Assembly (NCBI GenBank): GCA_013399855.1 | Contig: VXAY01005267.1 | Coordinates: 376,448 to 440,447 of the forward strand | Reading direction: 5' to 3' | DNA length: 64,000 nt | DNA from: Oxyruncus cristatus | Taxonomy: Eukaryota; Chordata; Aves; Passeriformes; Cotingidae | The notes under the pieces: model-generated | What the model was told of the DNA's origin: nothing | Databases searched by the model: none | The model's input: the letters and a program-made list of their open reading frames with translations, nothing else | Shown: one piece after another, positions 1 to 13,200 of the stretch | How positions within the stretch are numbered: position 1 is the stretch's first letter | Layout of the letters: each line of letters opens with the position of its first letter | Program-made: the position numbers and the translations under genes

Positions 1-28
1 GAAAAAAAAAAAGAAAGTGTGAAAGTTG

Positions 29-55
29 TTTTTTTTTTTTTTTTTTTTTTTTTTT
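29..55. repeat. poly-T tract (T27)
   Basis: An uninterrupted run of 27 T follows an A-rich start (A11 then GAAAG). It could be the poly-A tail of a minus-strand retrocopy or simple homopolymer expansion. No retrocopy body is recognised on its right side and the left side is cut by the window edge, so the origin is undecided. Confidence 0.95.
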
Positions 56-109
56 CCTACCGACTCTTAAAGAAATCTAGAGAAAATCAGTAACTATCTG
101 TATAGGTGA

Positions 110-415
110 ATCTGACCTCGTGTCTCCGGGAGCACTCACTGCTAAGTTGCAATTCACATTATCCAATTTAGGCGGCGACTGACAATGAAAGGCTGACATT
201 TATAGCTTAACTAATAATCTGTGTCGAGGTGGTACAGCTGGTTGGGAAGGAACAAACATGCAATTAAAGAAGTGCATTTGCTTCCCCTGAATTCAGTCTG
301 TGTGTGATTTTGATTTGATGACTTTGTCAGGGAAGCAGCAGTCTCTGCTAACCTAAGTCTCACATCAGATAGAAATATCTGCATGACAGCAGGCAAAAAA
401 AAAGTTGCATCCAAG
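110..415. promoter_or_regulatory. candidate conserved non-coding element (putative enhancer-like block)
   Basis: The block differs in texture from its surroundings. It holds several CpGs in a short span (around 118, 127, 172-177 and 225), which is unusual in AT-rich, CpG-depleted DNA. It also has homeodomain-like TAAT/ATTA cores near 210 and ATGCAATTAAAG near 257, and TTTGATTTGATGACTTTGTCAG near 309. An open frame of 67 codons crosses it on the minus strand but matches no protein I know. The reading as conserved regulatory DNA is inference from texture only; an alternative is unremarkable unique sequence. Confidence 0.25.
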
Positions 416-3400
416 AAAATGAGTTTCTGGAGGGGGAAGAGAAGAAACGACAGCTTTCTTTTTAAACAATATACATTTATTATGGTAGGAATACAGTACT
501 TAAATTTGGTTGCTGACTAACTGGTCTTTCTCAAGTAAATGCCTGGAGTGAAAGAGGCTTGCTGTGAGGAGTTCCTGGGTCCATGCAGTCAGAGCAAGCC
601 TCATCATCACATATTCTCTTCCAACAACTGACAGGGTTAGCTCACTCCTTGCTTAATCTGGATGAAAGTGGAACTCTTGCGTGAGAGATTAGTGCATATC
701 TCCCCCTGTTTCTGAGCAAGTACAGGTGATTTGATTAAACACTTCTGAATTTTTCAGACTAAGAAGGGAGTCACTTTAGGAATAAAAAAAATCCTAAAGC
801 ACTAGAAAATAGGAGACTGGACCCTTATTTGGATCTTCAGGCTATTTTACCTGGCTCAGGTCTTACCAGGTATGATCACAAATTTAATTAAAATACTTCA
901 TTCAAGGTCACAACTTCAGCTTTTGTTTCTGAGGATCTGTTATATCAAACTGTACAAAGAACCCTCAGCTGTAAATATATTATTCTCTAATTTTATAGGG
1001 GTTTTAAGCCTTTCATTTGATTATTTTTAAATAGCGTTATTGCATTAGCTCACATGGGACTAAAATTTCTATGTTCTTAAAAAACTTTAAAACCACAAAT
1101 GCAACTGGCTTAGTTTATATTAATGTTGTATTAATATATGGGAGGATATTCTTCTAACATCAGATCTATCACAGTTATCCCTTATTTGAGAAACTGCATC
1201 TTGTATTATTTAATATTGCTTTCTCTTGACCATCATTTTTTTCAGCAATACAGAGTGACATTAAGTGTATTAATATCTCAAGTTCTTAAAAATGAAAATC
1301 ATCTTTGTATAGAATCTAAAGTGATGATATCGGGTAACTGCCCAAACATTTAATCCATAGAAAAGTCTTAATATTGATTCAGCACTGTTGCTAAAGATAG
1401 CAAGTCAGCTGCAGTCAAGTCATCATATATATTTTAAAGATGGTCTGGCACAAACTTTTGCATATCCTACATTTCTCTAACAAATGCCTCATTGGGTGTC
1501 AGGTTACTGTTATACTACTTTGAGACATGTAAGGAAGTAAGGAGATGGAAACTTGTGAAATCTATCCTTCAAATTCTTCCACTGGAAAGAATATTAAAAA
1601 GTATTTTAAGAATACTCTGCCTGGTCACGTTTACCAAAATCTACCTTTTTTATATACCAGTCTTAATTGTGTGCTTCATCTATATTCTGGTTTTAGTTAT
1701 TTGTTAAGAACACTCTTAGCTAACCTATTTTTTCTTCTAAGCTGTTTGTGACTGAGTCAAACTCTATTGAATATTCACTATTCAAATTTTTAGCCTAAGA
1801 AATTGTTCAGTTCATTGGGCTACCTGTGTTAAACTGCCATCAAACTATTTCCACTTCCTTCTGTGCTGAGCATGGTGCATTGCTTATTGTATTTCAATAA
1901 GACAATCAGTCATGATATGAGAAAGTCTTGAGGTGAAGGCTCCATTCGTTCCCTTGATAGTTCCCTTAAACAATATTTGTACCCCTTCCAGGTAAAAATG
2001 CGTGCTCAATTTCTAATTTTTACTGTATGGTTTTATGTTCTTGTTGTTGGCTTTTATAATGGTATCTGACACTTTTCTATAAGGTGGATTGTGTGAAATT
2101 GTCATTTGATTAGCTCCTGCATACTGTCAGCTCTCAACAAAGCTTGGCCCTCAACTGGATGTGGTATGGGGAGCAAGGGTACAGGGAACTGAGATTGCCT
2201 CTACCTCCTTTTAGCTTTGTCTGTGGAAGATCATCTCCATGCTGTCTTTGAAGTTGGTAGCTCATGCATTCAGAGTAGGGCTGGATCCACTCCCTCTGTC
2301 TTCCAGGTTCTCTCTGATTACTGAGAAAATGCAATCAGTAACCTCTAAAGACAGAGGTGGAATTCCAAACTCAGGGCTTCTTTTACACAGCCACTTTCTG
2401 TTTGTCTTGTGTCTTTTGTGGTGGCCCATGGAGAGCCAACTGTGTGCAGGCACACCTGGGTAGTTTGCAGAGCTTTGTGCACAAAATGCCACCTGCTCCA
2501 TTTCCATAACTCCGGCTCCTGTGAACTATGAGTCATGCCAGCCAGCCTGTGTTTAGATTAAGGGGTTTAAGATCCAGCACTATTGATCTACCACTGTGCT
2601 ACTGATAAGTGTGAAAGATTTTTTTTTAAAAAGACATGTAACAGATATAAAAATAAAATCTCACTGGTCCGACTTGTATCTTTCAACACTCTGATAAGGC
2701 ACCTCCCACAGAAAGCAGTGCAGCTGAAGTTTCCATTCCACCCATCCTTGTGCAATTCACCTGTTTGGACAAGGGATTTCAGTTTTCCTGGAGCCATTTT
2801 CAATTGCTTATGATAGCAATGTCATGGTTTATAGAGGAAAAATGAAAGAGGGGAAAAAACAAGAAAGCTCTTTTGAAAACTCCGGTGTATTTGAATTACA
2901 TGGGACAATCCAAGGTTAATTTAAGTACAGAAAAGAACATCAGAAAGACTTACTAAGAATTAAGTTATATTCAAGTAAGTGTTAGCATTAGGAATCAAAG
3001 TAATAGATAGGATAGCTCAGATGCTGCATTGAATTTATGTTTGGCTTATATAGAGAAATTTTATATTTGGGAAACCTAGTGTTTTTACAGGGAATGACAA
3101 GTGTTACTATCACCGTTATATTTTGGGGAAGCTACAGACTCATAAAGTAAGATTGTATGAATTATATGCCAAAGACCAAAGAGAACTGCTAACAGAACTA
3201 TGTCTCTTGATTCCCACTGTTTTCTTCTATTGGTCCTTACTGAATGAAGGATAAATCATAGGCATAAATTTTAAGGAATTCTTTTCTTGTTGCTGTTTAT
3301 TAGATATTGCACCTTCAATCATTTACATAAGTGGAAAAAAGGAAGCCTTTTTCTGGGTGTATCTTTTTTTTCCACAAAGCTTTAGGAAATGAATCGAAAG

Positions 3401-5812
3401 CAGTTAAAACTGGTAAGGGATCTGGTAGAGTCCTAATATCTGTGGGCAGTTCATATTTCTGGAATATTTTAAAATTTGAGTTCTAAGCCTCAACAAAAGC
3501 AATGATATAATTAATAAGGAAATCTGAGTGGGTTGTATGCTAAGAAGAGATGCAGAGCATTTCTAATGTGCACATAGATAGTCTTGTTGCCTTGAGCAAT
3601 GGGGTTATGTTACATTAAGAGGACACCTGTCCATTGGATTGCCTTGCTGATTATATATTTGCTCCTCAGACTATCAGCTTTTGGTTTGGCTCTTTTTTCT
3701 TGGCTCTCCATTCTGTCTGATTGTAGCCTGAGCCTCAGCTGTCCCAGAGATGCCTTTCTGAAACTTCACATTTGTGTCTAAGAGCTGCCATTCCCTCTCA
3801 ACAGCTGCTTGCCCCACCTAATAGTTCTTCTTTGTTTCCTGCTTTCTCCTTTTTTCTATTTATGTACACATTAATGCATGCAATTCTAGAATATACTTGT
3901 AATGCTTTAGAGCAGAAACAAGACATCCCAATTCTGAACCGCAAAGATATAACTTGCCTTTTCCTTGACACTAACAGAATATAGTTTAATTTTCTTTCAT
4001 GCTGCAAAGAAAGGGCAATTTTTTTAAAGCCTCTGTGGGGTTGTTTCTTTTATCCATGGAGGCTTTTGTGGTGTACCTATCTCAGCATGGCACAAGTTTC
4101 AGTCAGGTTCATTTCCCCCCCGCCCACTGTTGTGCAAGCATTGGGAGCCAGGGATAGACATATTTTACAAATTAAAAAGAAATCAGTCAGTACATTGAAG
4201 CAATTAGTGTAAATGAGTTCAACAGACAAACAGGCAGACAGAGTTCTCCGTGCTGTTTGTCTTTTCCTGCCCCCACAGCCTTAAGTGTAGTACAAGAGCT
4301 AAATGAACAGAGTGAAAAATGACCACATATAGTGGGCCAGGTTCCAATCTCAGTGACAGAGTTGTAAATCCAGAATAAGAACATAAAATCTGCCATCTTG
4401 GATGAGTGTGAAAGTTCTCTTAGTTATTTTAGCTCAATCCTGGAGAACAGTGGGCAAAAGCAGGGGCCTAGAATAAGAAGGGATCCAGGATAACAATAAG
4501 GCATACAAAGTATACTTCTCCTGCTGTAGCCTGTGAACTGAAGCCTAATTTAGTGGAGACAGAGTGTAGTCAATGACGAAGTTTAATAGCCCCAAACCGA
4601 CTTCTCCTCGGTGACTTAATCCTTTCTTGAATCTGTGTATGGTGTGGGCCCCCCAATGTCCCAGTACAGTGAACTCTGTAACTTCACTATGTTTTAAGTG
4701 AAAAAGCTTTTGCTTTCAACCAGCTGCCTGGTCATTTCACCAAATGCTCCTTGTATTGTGAAGAACAGGAACTGCACTTTAAGATTTTTTATTTTTGTAC
4801 TGTTTGTAATTTTATGGTAATTTCACTGATGCCACTGGAGGCCCTTTCAACACACATTGCTGTAAGGCGAGGTCAGATACTTGTTTTTAAGGAATCTGAT
4901 TAATTCTAAAGTCCAGCTGCTTCCTTAGTCAGGATAGTCTCCCTAACGCTCAGTGTTTGCAAAATGAAAGCCCTTCAGAGCATGGAATGTGCAGGGGAAA
5001 GGGAGGGAAGTGAGGGATATATAACCTGGGAGATGCTTGGAGACACTACATTTCAAACAGAGCACCCTTCAAGACATGCAGATGGCCCAAAGCAGGAGCC
5101 TGTTCCACAGGTATAGCCAGAACCAGAGGTGCATGCAGGATTTGTAGCAACCCTTAAAGGTCTGGAAGGTCTTTGCTTTCTAGAAGCTGGGAATGAATTT
5201 GTGCTGACTCCTGAAGTTCATGGCTACACTGCCCTGTTGTCTCCACACTTGCCTTTGCAGTCCTCAGAAAGCATAACTATCCATACTGTATGTATGTTCT
5301 AAGTCCCTTCCACATTTAGAATTGCTCCAGACTGAGGAAACCTGTTTTTCCAAAAGGCCATGTAGTGTGACCGGCATCACCATACTCATATGCTCTGCCC
5401 CTGTGGCTTTATCTTGTCATGTATGCAGCTCTTCACATGTCATCAAATAGGCTGCACACCCTGTGCATCCTTCTGCATGCTAAAGAGCCCACTATAGGTT
5501 ACAAAAGTAAAATAACAGACTAGTCCTTTCAAAGACTATTCAGAACCATGTCGACGCCCTGGGCAATTTTCAGCCGTTCAGATTTACTTGTCAGGTATTG
5601 AAGTTTGCTTCTAGCACAAACCAGGACATTGTAAAGCTTGTGAAGACTTGCACTGCATCAGTGATGCTCGTGTTTTCCACCTCTCTATAGTAGAGAAAGG
5701 CAGTGGGAAAGATCAGCAGTGTGACATACTGACTTGTACTAGTTATATGTGCTTCCAAAGCAGTACTGGTAACTGCAGAATGAGTTATTTCTCTTTTTTA
5801 ATCACTTAATTA
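416..5812. other. non-coding unique DNA, nothing recognised
   Basis: AT-rich sequence with frequent stops in all frames. The short open frames (for example 2239-2463 and its minus-strand overlaps) have no recognisable domain. The stretch about 5020-5480 is somewhat richer in G+C and could be an old, unrecognised repeat or a UTR, but no motif supports either. I see no simple repeat above about 12 bp, and no CR1 3'-end signature in either orientation. Confidence 0.5.
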
Positions 5813-6076
5813 CTGTGGTTGGAAGGGACCTCTGGAGATCATCATTGACCCTGTCAAGACAGGGTCACGCAGAGCAGGTGACACAGGAACATATCCAGGT
5901 GGGTTTTGAATGTCTCCAAGTAGGGAGATTCCACAACTTCCCTGGCCAGCCTGTTCCAGTGCTCTGCCACCCTCAATGCAAAGACGTTCTTCCTCATGTT
6001 GAGGTGGAACTTCTTGTGTTTTAATTTATGGGCCTTACCCCTTGCCCTGTTGCTGAGCACCACTGCAAAGAGTTAT
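5813..6076 (-). mobile_element. CR1 LINE, 3'-terminal part (sense on minus strand)
   Basis: The plus strand reads GGTTGGAAGGGACCTCTGGA, then a block ending CCTGTTCCAGTGCTCTGCCA, then CTTCTTCCTCATGTTGAGGT-type sequence: the reverse complement of the last part of an avian CR1. On the minus strand an open frame at 5854-6063 encodes a recognisable C-terminal CR1 ORF2 tail (LNMRKNVFALRVAEHWNRLA, followed by REVVESPYLETFK), which is what follows the reverse-transcriptase domain. The terminal octamer repeats expected at the CR1 3' end are missing or eroded. It is a dead 5'-truncated copy, and it continues into an RT fragment on its right side. Confidence 0.92.
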
Positions 6077-6084
6077 GGTGATGA

Positions 6085-6168
6085 CCTTCAGAATGATCTG
6101 TTCCATCACCATTCCAGGGATGGAGGTGAGACTGCCTGGCAGTAGTTTCCCAGGTCTTCCTTCTTGCA
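6085..6168 (-). mobile_element. CR1 LINE, internal reverse-transcriptase fragment joined by deletion
   Basis: Read on the minus strand from about 6162, the DNA encodes KEDLGNYCQ and, after a one-frame slip, SLTSIPGMVMEQIIL. These correspond to the conserved early RT block of CR1 ORF2 (family form KEDPGNYRPVSLTS.PGK.MEQ). It lies directly beside the ORF2 C-terminal tail at 5854-6063, so the middle of the RT domain, its catalytic box and the linker are absent. From knowledge of LINE layout the missing part is on the order of 1 kb; this was not measured. The frameshift shows the copy is inactive. Confidence 0.8.
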
Positions 6169-7315
6169 TACTATTACCTATCCTCAAAACATCTCCAAAA
6201 TGGAAAATAGCAGCTTAAACATCTGATTTTTCTAACTCTATTTCAGATAATCTCTTCCTGTTTTCTGAAGTCCCTATTGTGAATGTATGTTTAAGCCGCT
6301 ATTTTCCATTCTGGAGATAACAAACAAAAACACGAAAAGCCTGTTGCAAAATAAATATATGAAAATTAATATATAGATTTTTGATCAATATGTTCTGATC
6401 CAATGGGTCTATTGTCATGGAAAAAGTTAGGATTTGAGGCATATCTTCTGCCATCCTAGTAGAGAAATTCTTGAGACTTGTGTGAGAATAAGAGAGGCAA
6501 AGTGCACATATGTATGTGCATATCTGAGAGACTGTTTTGTCTTTGATTCCTCCTTAGCTCCACTAATCCAGTGTCTTCCCCTTTATCTATCATGATATTG
6601 TGTCTTTGAAGAGTTCTGTGAGAGAACAGGGAGGTCAACAGCTCTTTGGTTTGGTGCTTACTGCATACAAATTGTATAAGCACACAAGGAAATCCTAATT
6701 CCCAGTGAAAAAGTTTCAAAAAAAAAACGACTGGCAATTTCTTGTGCTCAGGATAACATAGAGTGACACATCTTCATCAGAGACAGTGACTCATAGCTAG
6801 GGGTTGAAATGTTGGGAGGGATTATCTTATCTATTAGCTGAATCAAGCTAAGAAAAATGGAGGTGCAACCCTGAAAGTCTTATTAACTACAAAAATAATT
6901 ACATCATTGTCAAAAAGGGGAGACAAAAAGTGCTTACATCAATTTCTATTCTTAGTCAGTTTATGTGTTCTGGAAAAAAATCTGTATCTTGTATCAAAGG
7001 CCTCAGGCAGGTTTCATACCTTACAGTCTGACAGCTTCTGCTCTTCCAATGTGAAATATTTATTTTGAAAAAAATGTACTGCTTCTGTTGTTATTTTTTC
7101 ATTGTCTCGTTCAGCTATTTTTTTTTTTTAACTCTCTCCATAGGATATTTAATCCTGTGTATATTTTGTTCACTTTTAGAGTTTTACAATGAGAGATGTT
7201 AATGTTTCATTCTCCATACATTCACCTTTCTGCAAGGCATTGATTGTTTCTAGAAGTGGGCTGCTGGTGTGGCTATGGGTAAACAGAAATCAGAATCTAA
7301 CTGACTGCAAATATT

Positions 7316-7340
7316 AAAAAAAGAAAGAAAGAAAAAAGAA
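7316..7340. repeat. (GAAA)n-like purine tract
   Basis: A short all-purine run made of A-blocks separated by single G, with three to four GAAA units. It is an ordinary microsatellite-like tract with no nearby transposon body. Confidence 0.85.
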
Positions 7341-8987
7341 CTCAGAAGTTGAGAGTGTAACTACAGCTGTCCTCAGTGTAGAAGGTGGACAAAATCTGTG
7401 ACATTGCACTAAACCCTGAGATCAGCAATTTCTCTGCCATGGTTAGCCAGAGTCCATTTTTTGTTCTTAACTAAAGGAAAATGTTATTGTCAAAACCACA
7501 GTGTAAGTTAGGAAAAGCTGCCACTGTGGGAAGTAGAGAGAGTCCCAGCTCCTGGCAATCTCAAAATGAGGAGGAGACAGGATGCCAACATGACCTCCTC
7601 GTGGCATCCTGCCTGTGTGTGGGGTACAGCATCCAAGCTCAGGTGTAGTGGGATGCTGCTTTCTCTCAGGGAGGCACTTCGGGATGCTGTGCATCCTCAC
7701 TGACCTCTGTGTACTGACTCTGCTGTGCACCCCTTGAAATCCTCCCACAAGCTTTCTTTGATACCACTTGATAGACTAGCAAGTGCCCCACTAAGCAGGT
7801 AGGAAAATGACAGTCTGTGAACCGAGGCAGACACAATTTCCTTACATCATTGAGTCCTTTCAAAAGTAGTTTCTCCTCTTCCTCACAAATAGTCAAAGCA
7901 GAAGCAATTATCTATGGAGGGGCTAAATCCTTTAGTAACAGCCCTCCCAAAAGACATTAACCCTACAGCAGGGTTTGGATGTGTTTTGCAGACCACCACT
8001 TTTCCTCTCATAGGAGTAGTGGTTGGGGCATTACTCAGAAAAACTGGAGGGAAAAAACATTTTAAGAAAGAGGTAGGAAGTAGTCTCCTCCTGGGAGAGA
8101 GTGCCATGAGAATTGCTGTTGGCAGGAGCATGAGGCCTCTGTGCAAGAGAGGTAATGAAAGAGAGAGCCTGCAAGTCAGCAGATGGGGAAAGCTCAAACT
8201 CAAAGGAAGGTGTTTGACTATTTTCAAAAGCAGACATGGTGGGAATTGCAGGAGAGAACAGGCAGGTTTGATATTTTAAGAGAAGGGCTGGGGACTCATT
8301 AGCTGCCACCTTGATTTCCTTGTGAACATCAGGAACGACTGTGTCTCCCTAATGAGGTCTGAAAGTATTTTTCAAGAGGGGAATGTCTGATTGCCCTTCC
8401 CAACATTTATTTTGAGGATCAGCTGCTGTTGCAGTAAAGTTTCAACCATTCCCTTGGCTCCTACATACAGAGAAGAAGAAGAAAACGGGTTGAAGATTTA
8501 ACCTTTTATTCTCCAGTATTCTTCTGTTTTTTGATGACCCCTTTTTTTTTGATGCTTTCCTACTTTTCTTTTTCCTTTTGTTGTTTCTTCTCTTTCACCC
8601 AGAAAAATCCATCATGCATCTTAAACGTAGGAAATTCTTTGCACATGCTGCTTTAAAGTCTTCTGCTATATGAAGTTACACGTTTTGAAACAGTGACTGA
8701 CAGGTGACACTGCTTTGCCAGGTGTGGATCTGCAGAGTGGGAAGACAAGTTGTCAGTTGCTAGTGACAGACAGAGCAAAAAGGGAGACAACCAAACTCAC
8801 AAGAATTTTGCAAAGGACAGATATCCCCAGGCCACTCTTTGTGTTGAAGCAGTAAGTTTTAGCTCTGAGGGAATTGGTGATATTTTTTTCTGTGACTGTT
8901 TAATATTTATATCTTCTCTACCTGGTGATCCAGATCTTGAAATTTTACATCTAAACTCACTTGTCTTCAGTTATGTATCCATCTCTG

Positions 8988-9013
8988 TGTACATATATGT
9001 ATGTATATGTACA
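8988..9013. repeat. 10-bp inverted repeat in a TATG-rich microsatellite
   Basis: Arm TGTACATATA (8988-8997) and its exact reverse complement TATATGTACA (9004-9013) are separated by TGTATG. The arms sit at the head of a (TATG/TGTA)n-like tract that runs to about 9031. The symmetry probably arises from the alternating purine-pyrimidine repeat rather than from selection. Confidence 0.85.
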
Positions 9014-10259
9014 TGTATTTGTAGATATGTTTCCTGAACTACTGTCCCATCCAGTATTTTAAAGAAAAAGAAAGGAATGTTACTGTAACTACTATACTAA
9101 AAATTATGGCACACTGGCACTGACAAAGTGTTTGACATTGAAGTGGTAATATTAGAATATTTCTTTGTTGTTGTAATTTGATGTCTGCCTTCTTCCTACC
9201 ATAGCTGGCCAGTACTGGTAGCTGACAGATGGGGGTAAAACTAGTACCTCTCTGAATATGTGTTTTGTCCCTCCTGGACTATAAATATGGTTTTACACAA
9301 GAGAAAAGTTACAGCAGGAGCAGCCAATTCTGATAATCATATCACAGTAGAGAGGTCAGAAGGCTGGAGACATGGAAAGAGTATAAACGGGGTTACTATT
9401 GTTAGATCTGAGAAGAATCAGAATGACAGATACAAGTCAAATTAATTTTAGGGTAGACTTTCTGAAAAAGGTTTCTGAGTAGTGGGGTCCATGAAAATAC
9501 AAAACAACTGTGTTGGGTATCTCCTCCCATTTGAAATGTAACTGGAGAAAGAGCTCAAGTAAGTTTTCTAGAAAACAATAATTTGGCATTTGGATGGAGT
9601 AAATTGCTTAATAACATGTCTTTCCTTCTCTAATTTCTGTGGGTTCATGATTGACTAACAGTCTTCTTCCTGATAGTCTTACATTCACTGTTATAAAATC
9701 CTGGTGTCACAAAATTAACCTAAGTGAGGTCTGAGTGCAATTAGGAATGGCAGTGATGCAGCAGCAAATGGCCTGAAATGTGAAGAGGAAGCTTTAAGAT
9801 AGAAGAGCGAAGCAAGGTTTCATAAAAAGCTATTGGAAAGTTCTTTCTCCCTGCAGTGCAGTCAATGCAGTCAGTACTCTGCACCTTAAGTTCTTTCAAT
9901 CCTGTATCCTAAATCCATGTTGCTACCATCATCCAGACACAGATGAAACTTGGCTCCCTTGAGAGATTCATTGACCTGATTGGAACTACTCCTGTGTAAT
10001 GGCATAGCCTTTCTGCCGTAAAGCTGGAAGACCTTGTACAGACATTAACGATGCTGCTACAAATCACAGAGATGTGCCCAGTGAGTCATTGGCACAGCAA
10101 AGCATAGAGCTCAGGTCTAGTAAATCAACTTTTTTTTCCCTTCAGGAAGAAAATGGTTAGTTTTACGCACTGTTTGAAAAGTTTCTTTTCTTTTCACTGA
10201 AATTACAAAAAAATCCAAAAACTTAAACATCCGCTCCACAATCTGACTTGGCAGACATT

Positions 10260-10283
10260 TTTTTAAATCAGTTTTTAAATCAG
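10260..10283. repeat. two tandem copies of a 12-bp unit
   Basis: TTTTTAAATCAG occurs twice back to back (10260-10271 and 10272-10283) with no mismatch, which points to a recent small tandem duplication or replication slippage. Confidence 0.95.
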
Positions 10284-13200
10284 TGTAAGCAATATACTGT
10301 ATATATTTAAGGAATTTATGTATATTGAGCCATGAGATCTAACAGAAACAATTTTATACCAGTAATCTACAAGCATAAAAAATGTATACTAGGAAAGGCA
10401 CAAGAGCACAAAAATTGAAACATTGACCTGCCAATCTTAGAGAGATTTTTGGTAGAAAAGTAGAAGCCTTGGTCTGTCTTCTGATTGTATATGGTTAAGA
10501 TTATTTGAGACTATTATTTCCACTGATTTTAGCACATGACCTCCATGGGCTCCACTGCTACCCAGACAACTCCAGAACTGACTTGAGCCACCAGAAGGAA
10601 GCATGAAACTCAAGTCTAATATTCCCTTATAGTGTCTTGTTTTCAGCCAGGGCAGCAAGCCTTCCTCTGCATGGTCTCCTCTCCACTCACCCTCTCTCAG
10701 CAAAGCCCTATTCACACCACTAAAGCTTTATGTTTTAACGGGAGGCTTTCCTCTGTGGCCTATGCTCAGTTCAAACCACTTCATCCAAAGGCAAAGCTAT
10801 GCCTAATAATGCAAAAAGGTTGGTTTAGCCACTGCCTTCATGCTTTCAGACAGTCTATGTGCCTGCCAGTCACACACATGTCCTCTCTTTGAAAGGGGAC
10901 AGAGTAGTTTTGCAATTAGGGCTGTGAAGTACTGCTGATGAACAACTCCCACTGACACCATGACAGTTGTTCAATAAAATGAAGACAAAATGAGATTCTT
11001 CTCACACTTGGCAAGTATGAGACTTACCTTTTGGAAGCTGGAAACAATAAAAGATGTTGTCACAGTCACCCACTGCCCTGGGCAGCAGCAAGTCAGAAAT
11101 GAGAGCACTCATTCTGCCAGACCGCCTTTGAAAACAGATTGCACAACAGCGCCGATAGCAGTTATAATGACAGCAACAGCACAGATATTTCTTTGTCCAA
11201 CAGTAACAATTAAGAAAAGCTTAAGCATTTTCTGCACAGTCAGAAAGCTTTGAGTCAGAAAGAAAAATGAAAACAGTTCCTCTATGGAGGTCTCTGGAGA
11301 AAAACAAAAAAACAAACCTGTAAGTGCCACAGCTATCAATGCTTCTCTTTTTTGTTCTCTCTTAATTACAGGTTTTAACCCTAAGAAAGAAGGAGGATAA
11401 GCTTTTACTTTCCAGCTTACCTCAGCCTAATTTTTTTTTTATTATTTGGTTGAGTCAACATGCACTTCTACTCCTTGGAAAGTCCTGCTTTTAACCAGTT
11501 TCCCGTGCTAAATCTGAAATATTTTTTACTGTGTTGCCCCTTCAGCTGTCCTGACTGCCCAATAAAAAAACAAGTTAATAGATTCATTACTTTACCTTAT
11601 TTATAAATTTTCACAAGAAACAATTACTGTCAGAAATAATGAATGTTTCATATTTAAAAATTAATTGTTCGTCCCTTCCCTCCCCACCCTTCATCTTATT
11701 AGAGAAGATAGGTTTGATTTGCTTACTCATAAAACTGGCTTTTCTGTCATAAAATTTGGCCAGCTCTACAACAGGTATGTTTTCCAGCACAGCAGTATCC
11801 ACTAAGGTTATTTTTATTTTAATCATTTGTTTATATTGTCAAAAGCTTGGTGTAGATATGGTTACTCTGGGATGGAAAGTGTTTTTGCCGTTGCAACTTA
11901 TTGCACTTGGGAACCAGTATTTTCCTTACCAGCAAAATTACTTTCTTTTATTTTCTGCCTGGCCAGTGGAAGCTGCACCCACACAAAGATGGTTTGCCAG
12001 GACAGTTATATCAGTAAACTTTTCCTCATGCTGACCTTGTCTCCAAAACAGAATTGCATAAATAATAGAGGCAGGTGGAAGCAATCATAAGTGAAAGCCA
12101 AAAAACTGCAGCTGAGTTCATTCTTATGTCAGAAGCAGTGTGGTGCTGTGGTTCTGTCAAGGGTCAGCTATTTTGGGCCAGGTGGATAAAACTGCAGAAG
12201 GAGCTGACACACTTCAACATTGCTTAAATTCTGCCTTTAGAAATAATGTTACAGTTAAAGCCACTTTGAAAAGGAGCAGGGCCAGATTATGGCATGATTC
12301 CAATTCCTAGGTGGTCAGGACTAGGAGGTAGAAGAGATAAAACAAAAGGAAAATCTCTCATTGGACTAGCTGAAGAATAAGAGACTTTTTTAGTTGAGCC
12401 AGGGAAGAAAAGGAGCTAAGTGTGGGATGCTGGCAGAGGGAGACAGGCACTTTGGTGGGCTAGGCCGGTGTGAACACACAGCTCTTTGGCTCACTGGCTC
12501 CCTGTGCACGCTGGATGAAAATCAAGGTACTGGCTATAATCTAAAAGCAATGGTTGTCTTCCTGGTGGTCTCCAGCACTGCCACATGTTGTCTTTCACTG
12601 CAGCTTCCCTACTGGTCCCAAAGGTTAAACACCGGTAAAGCAATAGTATGGGCACTTCTTGGAAAAGGACTTTTATTATGGAATTTTCTAGTTTCTGCAG
12701 TATAGTAACATCCAAAATAGATCAATTGCTTAGTTTTAATTTTTTTGTGCCCTGTTATCTATTAATTTTTACATGTATTTAATTAATGTGTTTTGGCCAT
12801 AGGGCTTAATTTTCAAGAGGTATCTCTGATATACAAAGGAACGACCCCTACTCTGAAACAGCTTTTTTGAACTACACCAGTTGTTAACAAGTGTTTCTCT
12901 GAGCAGCTGTAAGGCACCTGGATACTGTGATGAATGTCAGAGTCTAACCAAACTAAATAATGCATGTATAGTACATAAAAGGTACTGAGTATCCACTGCA
13001 AGTTATGACATTTGTAAACTTATTCACTGTTTTGCATAAATAAAGGCTGTTACAAATATTTAGGTATTGTCCTTCTTTGTATGAAATAATAGAAAGCAGA
13101 GTATAAACTGGAAATGCCAGAAAAAACTTTATAAAAAACCAAAAATTGGGACAATTTGACAATACGTTTTACTTCCTTATTTGAATTAAAACACTGGACT

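Noticed and set aside
12394..12705. 103-codon plus-strand open frame
   Set aside because: It opens at TTG and is overlapped by a minus-strand frame; no protein family is recognised.
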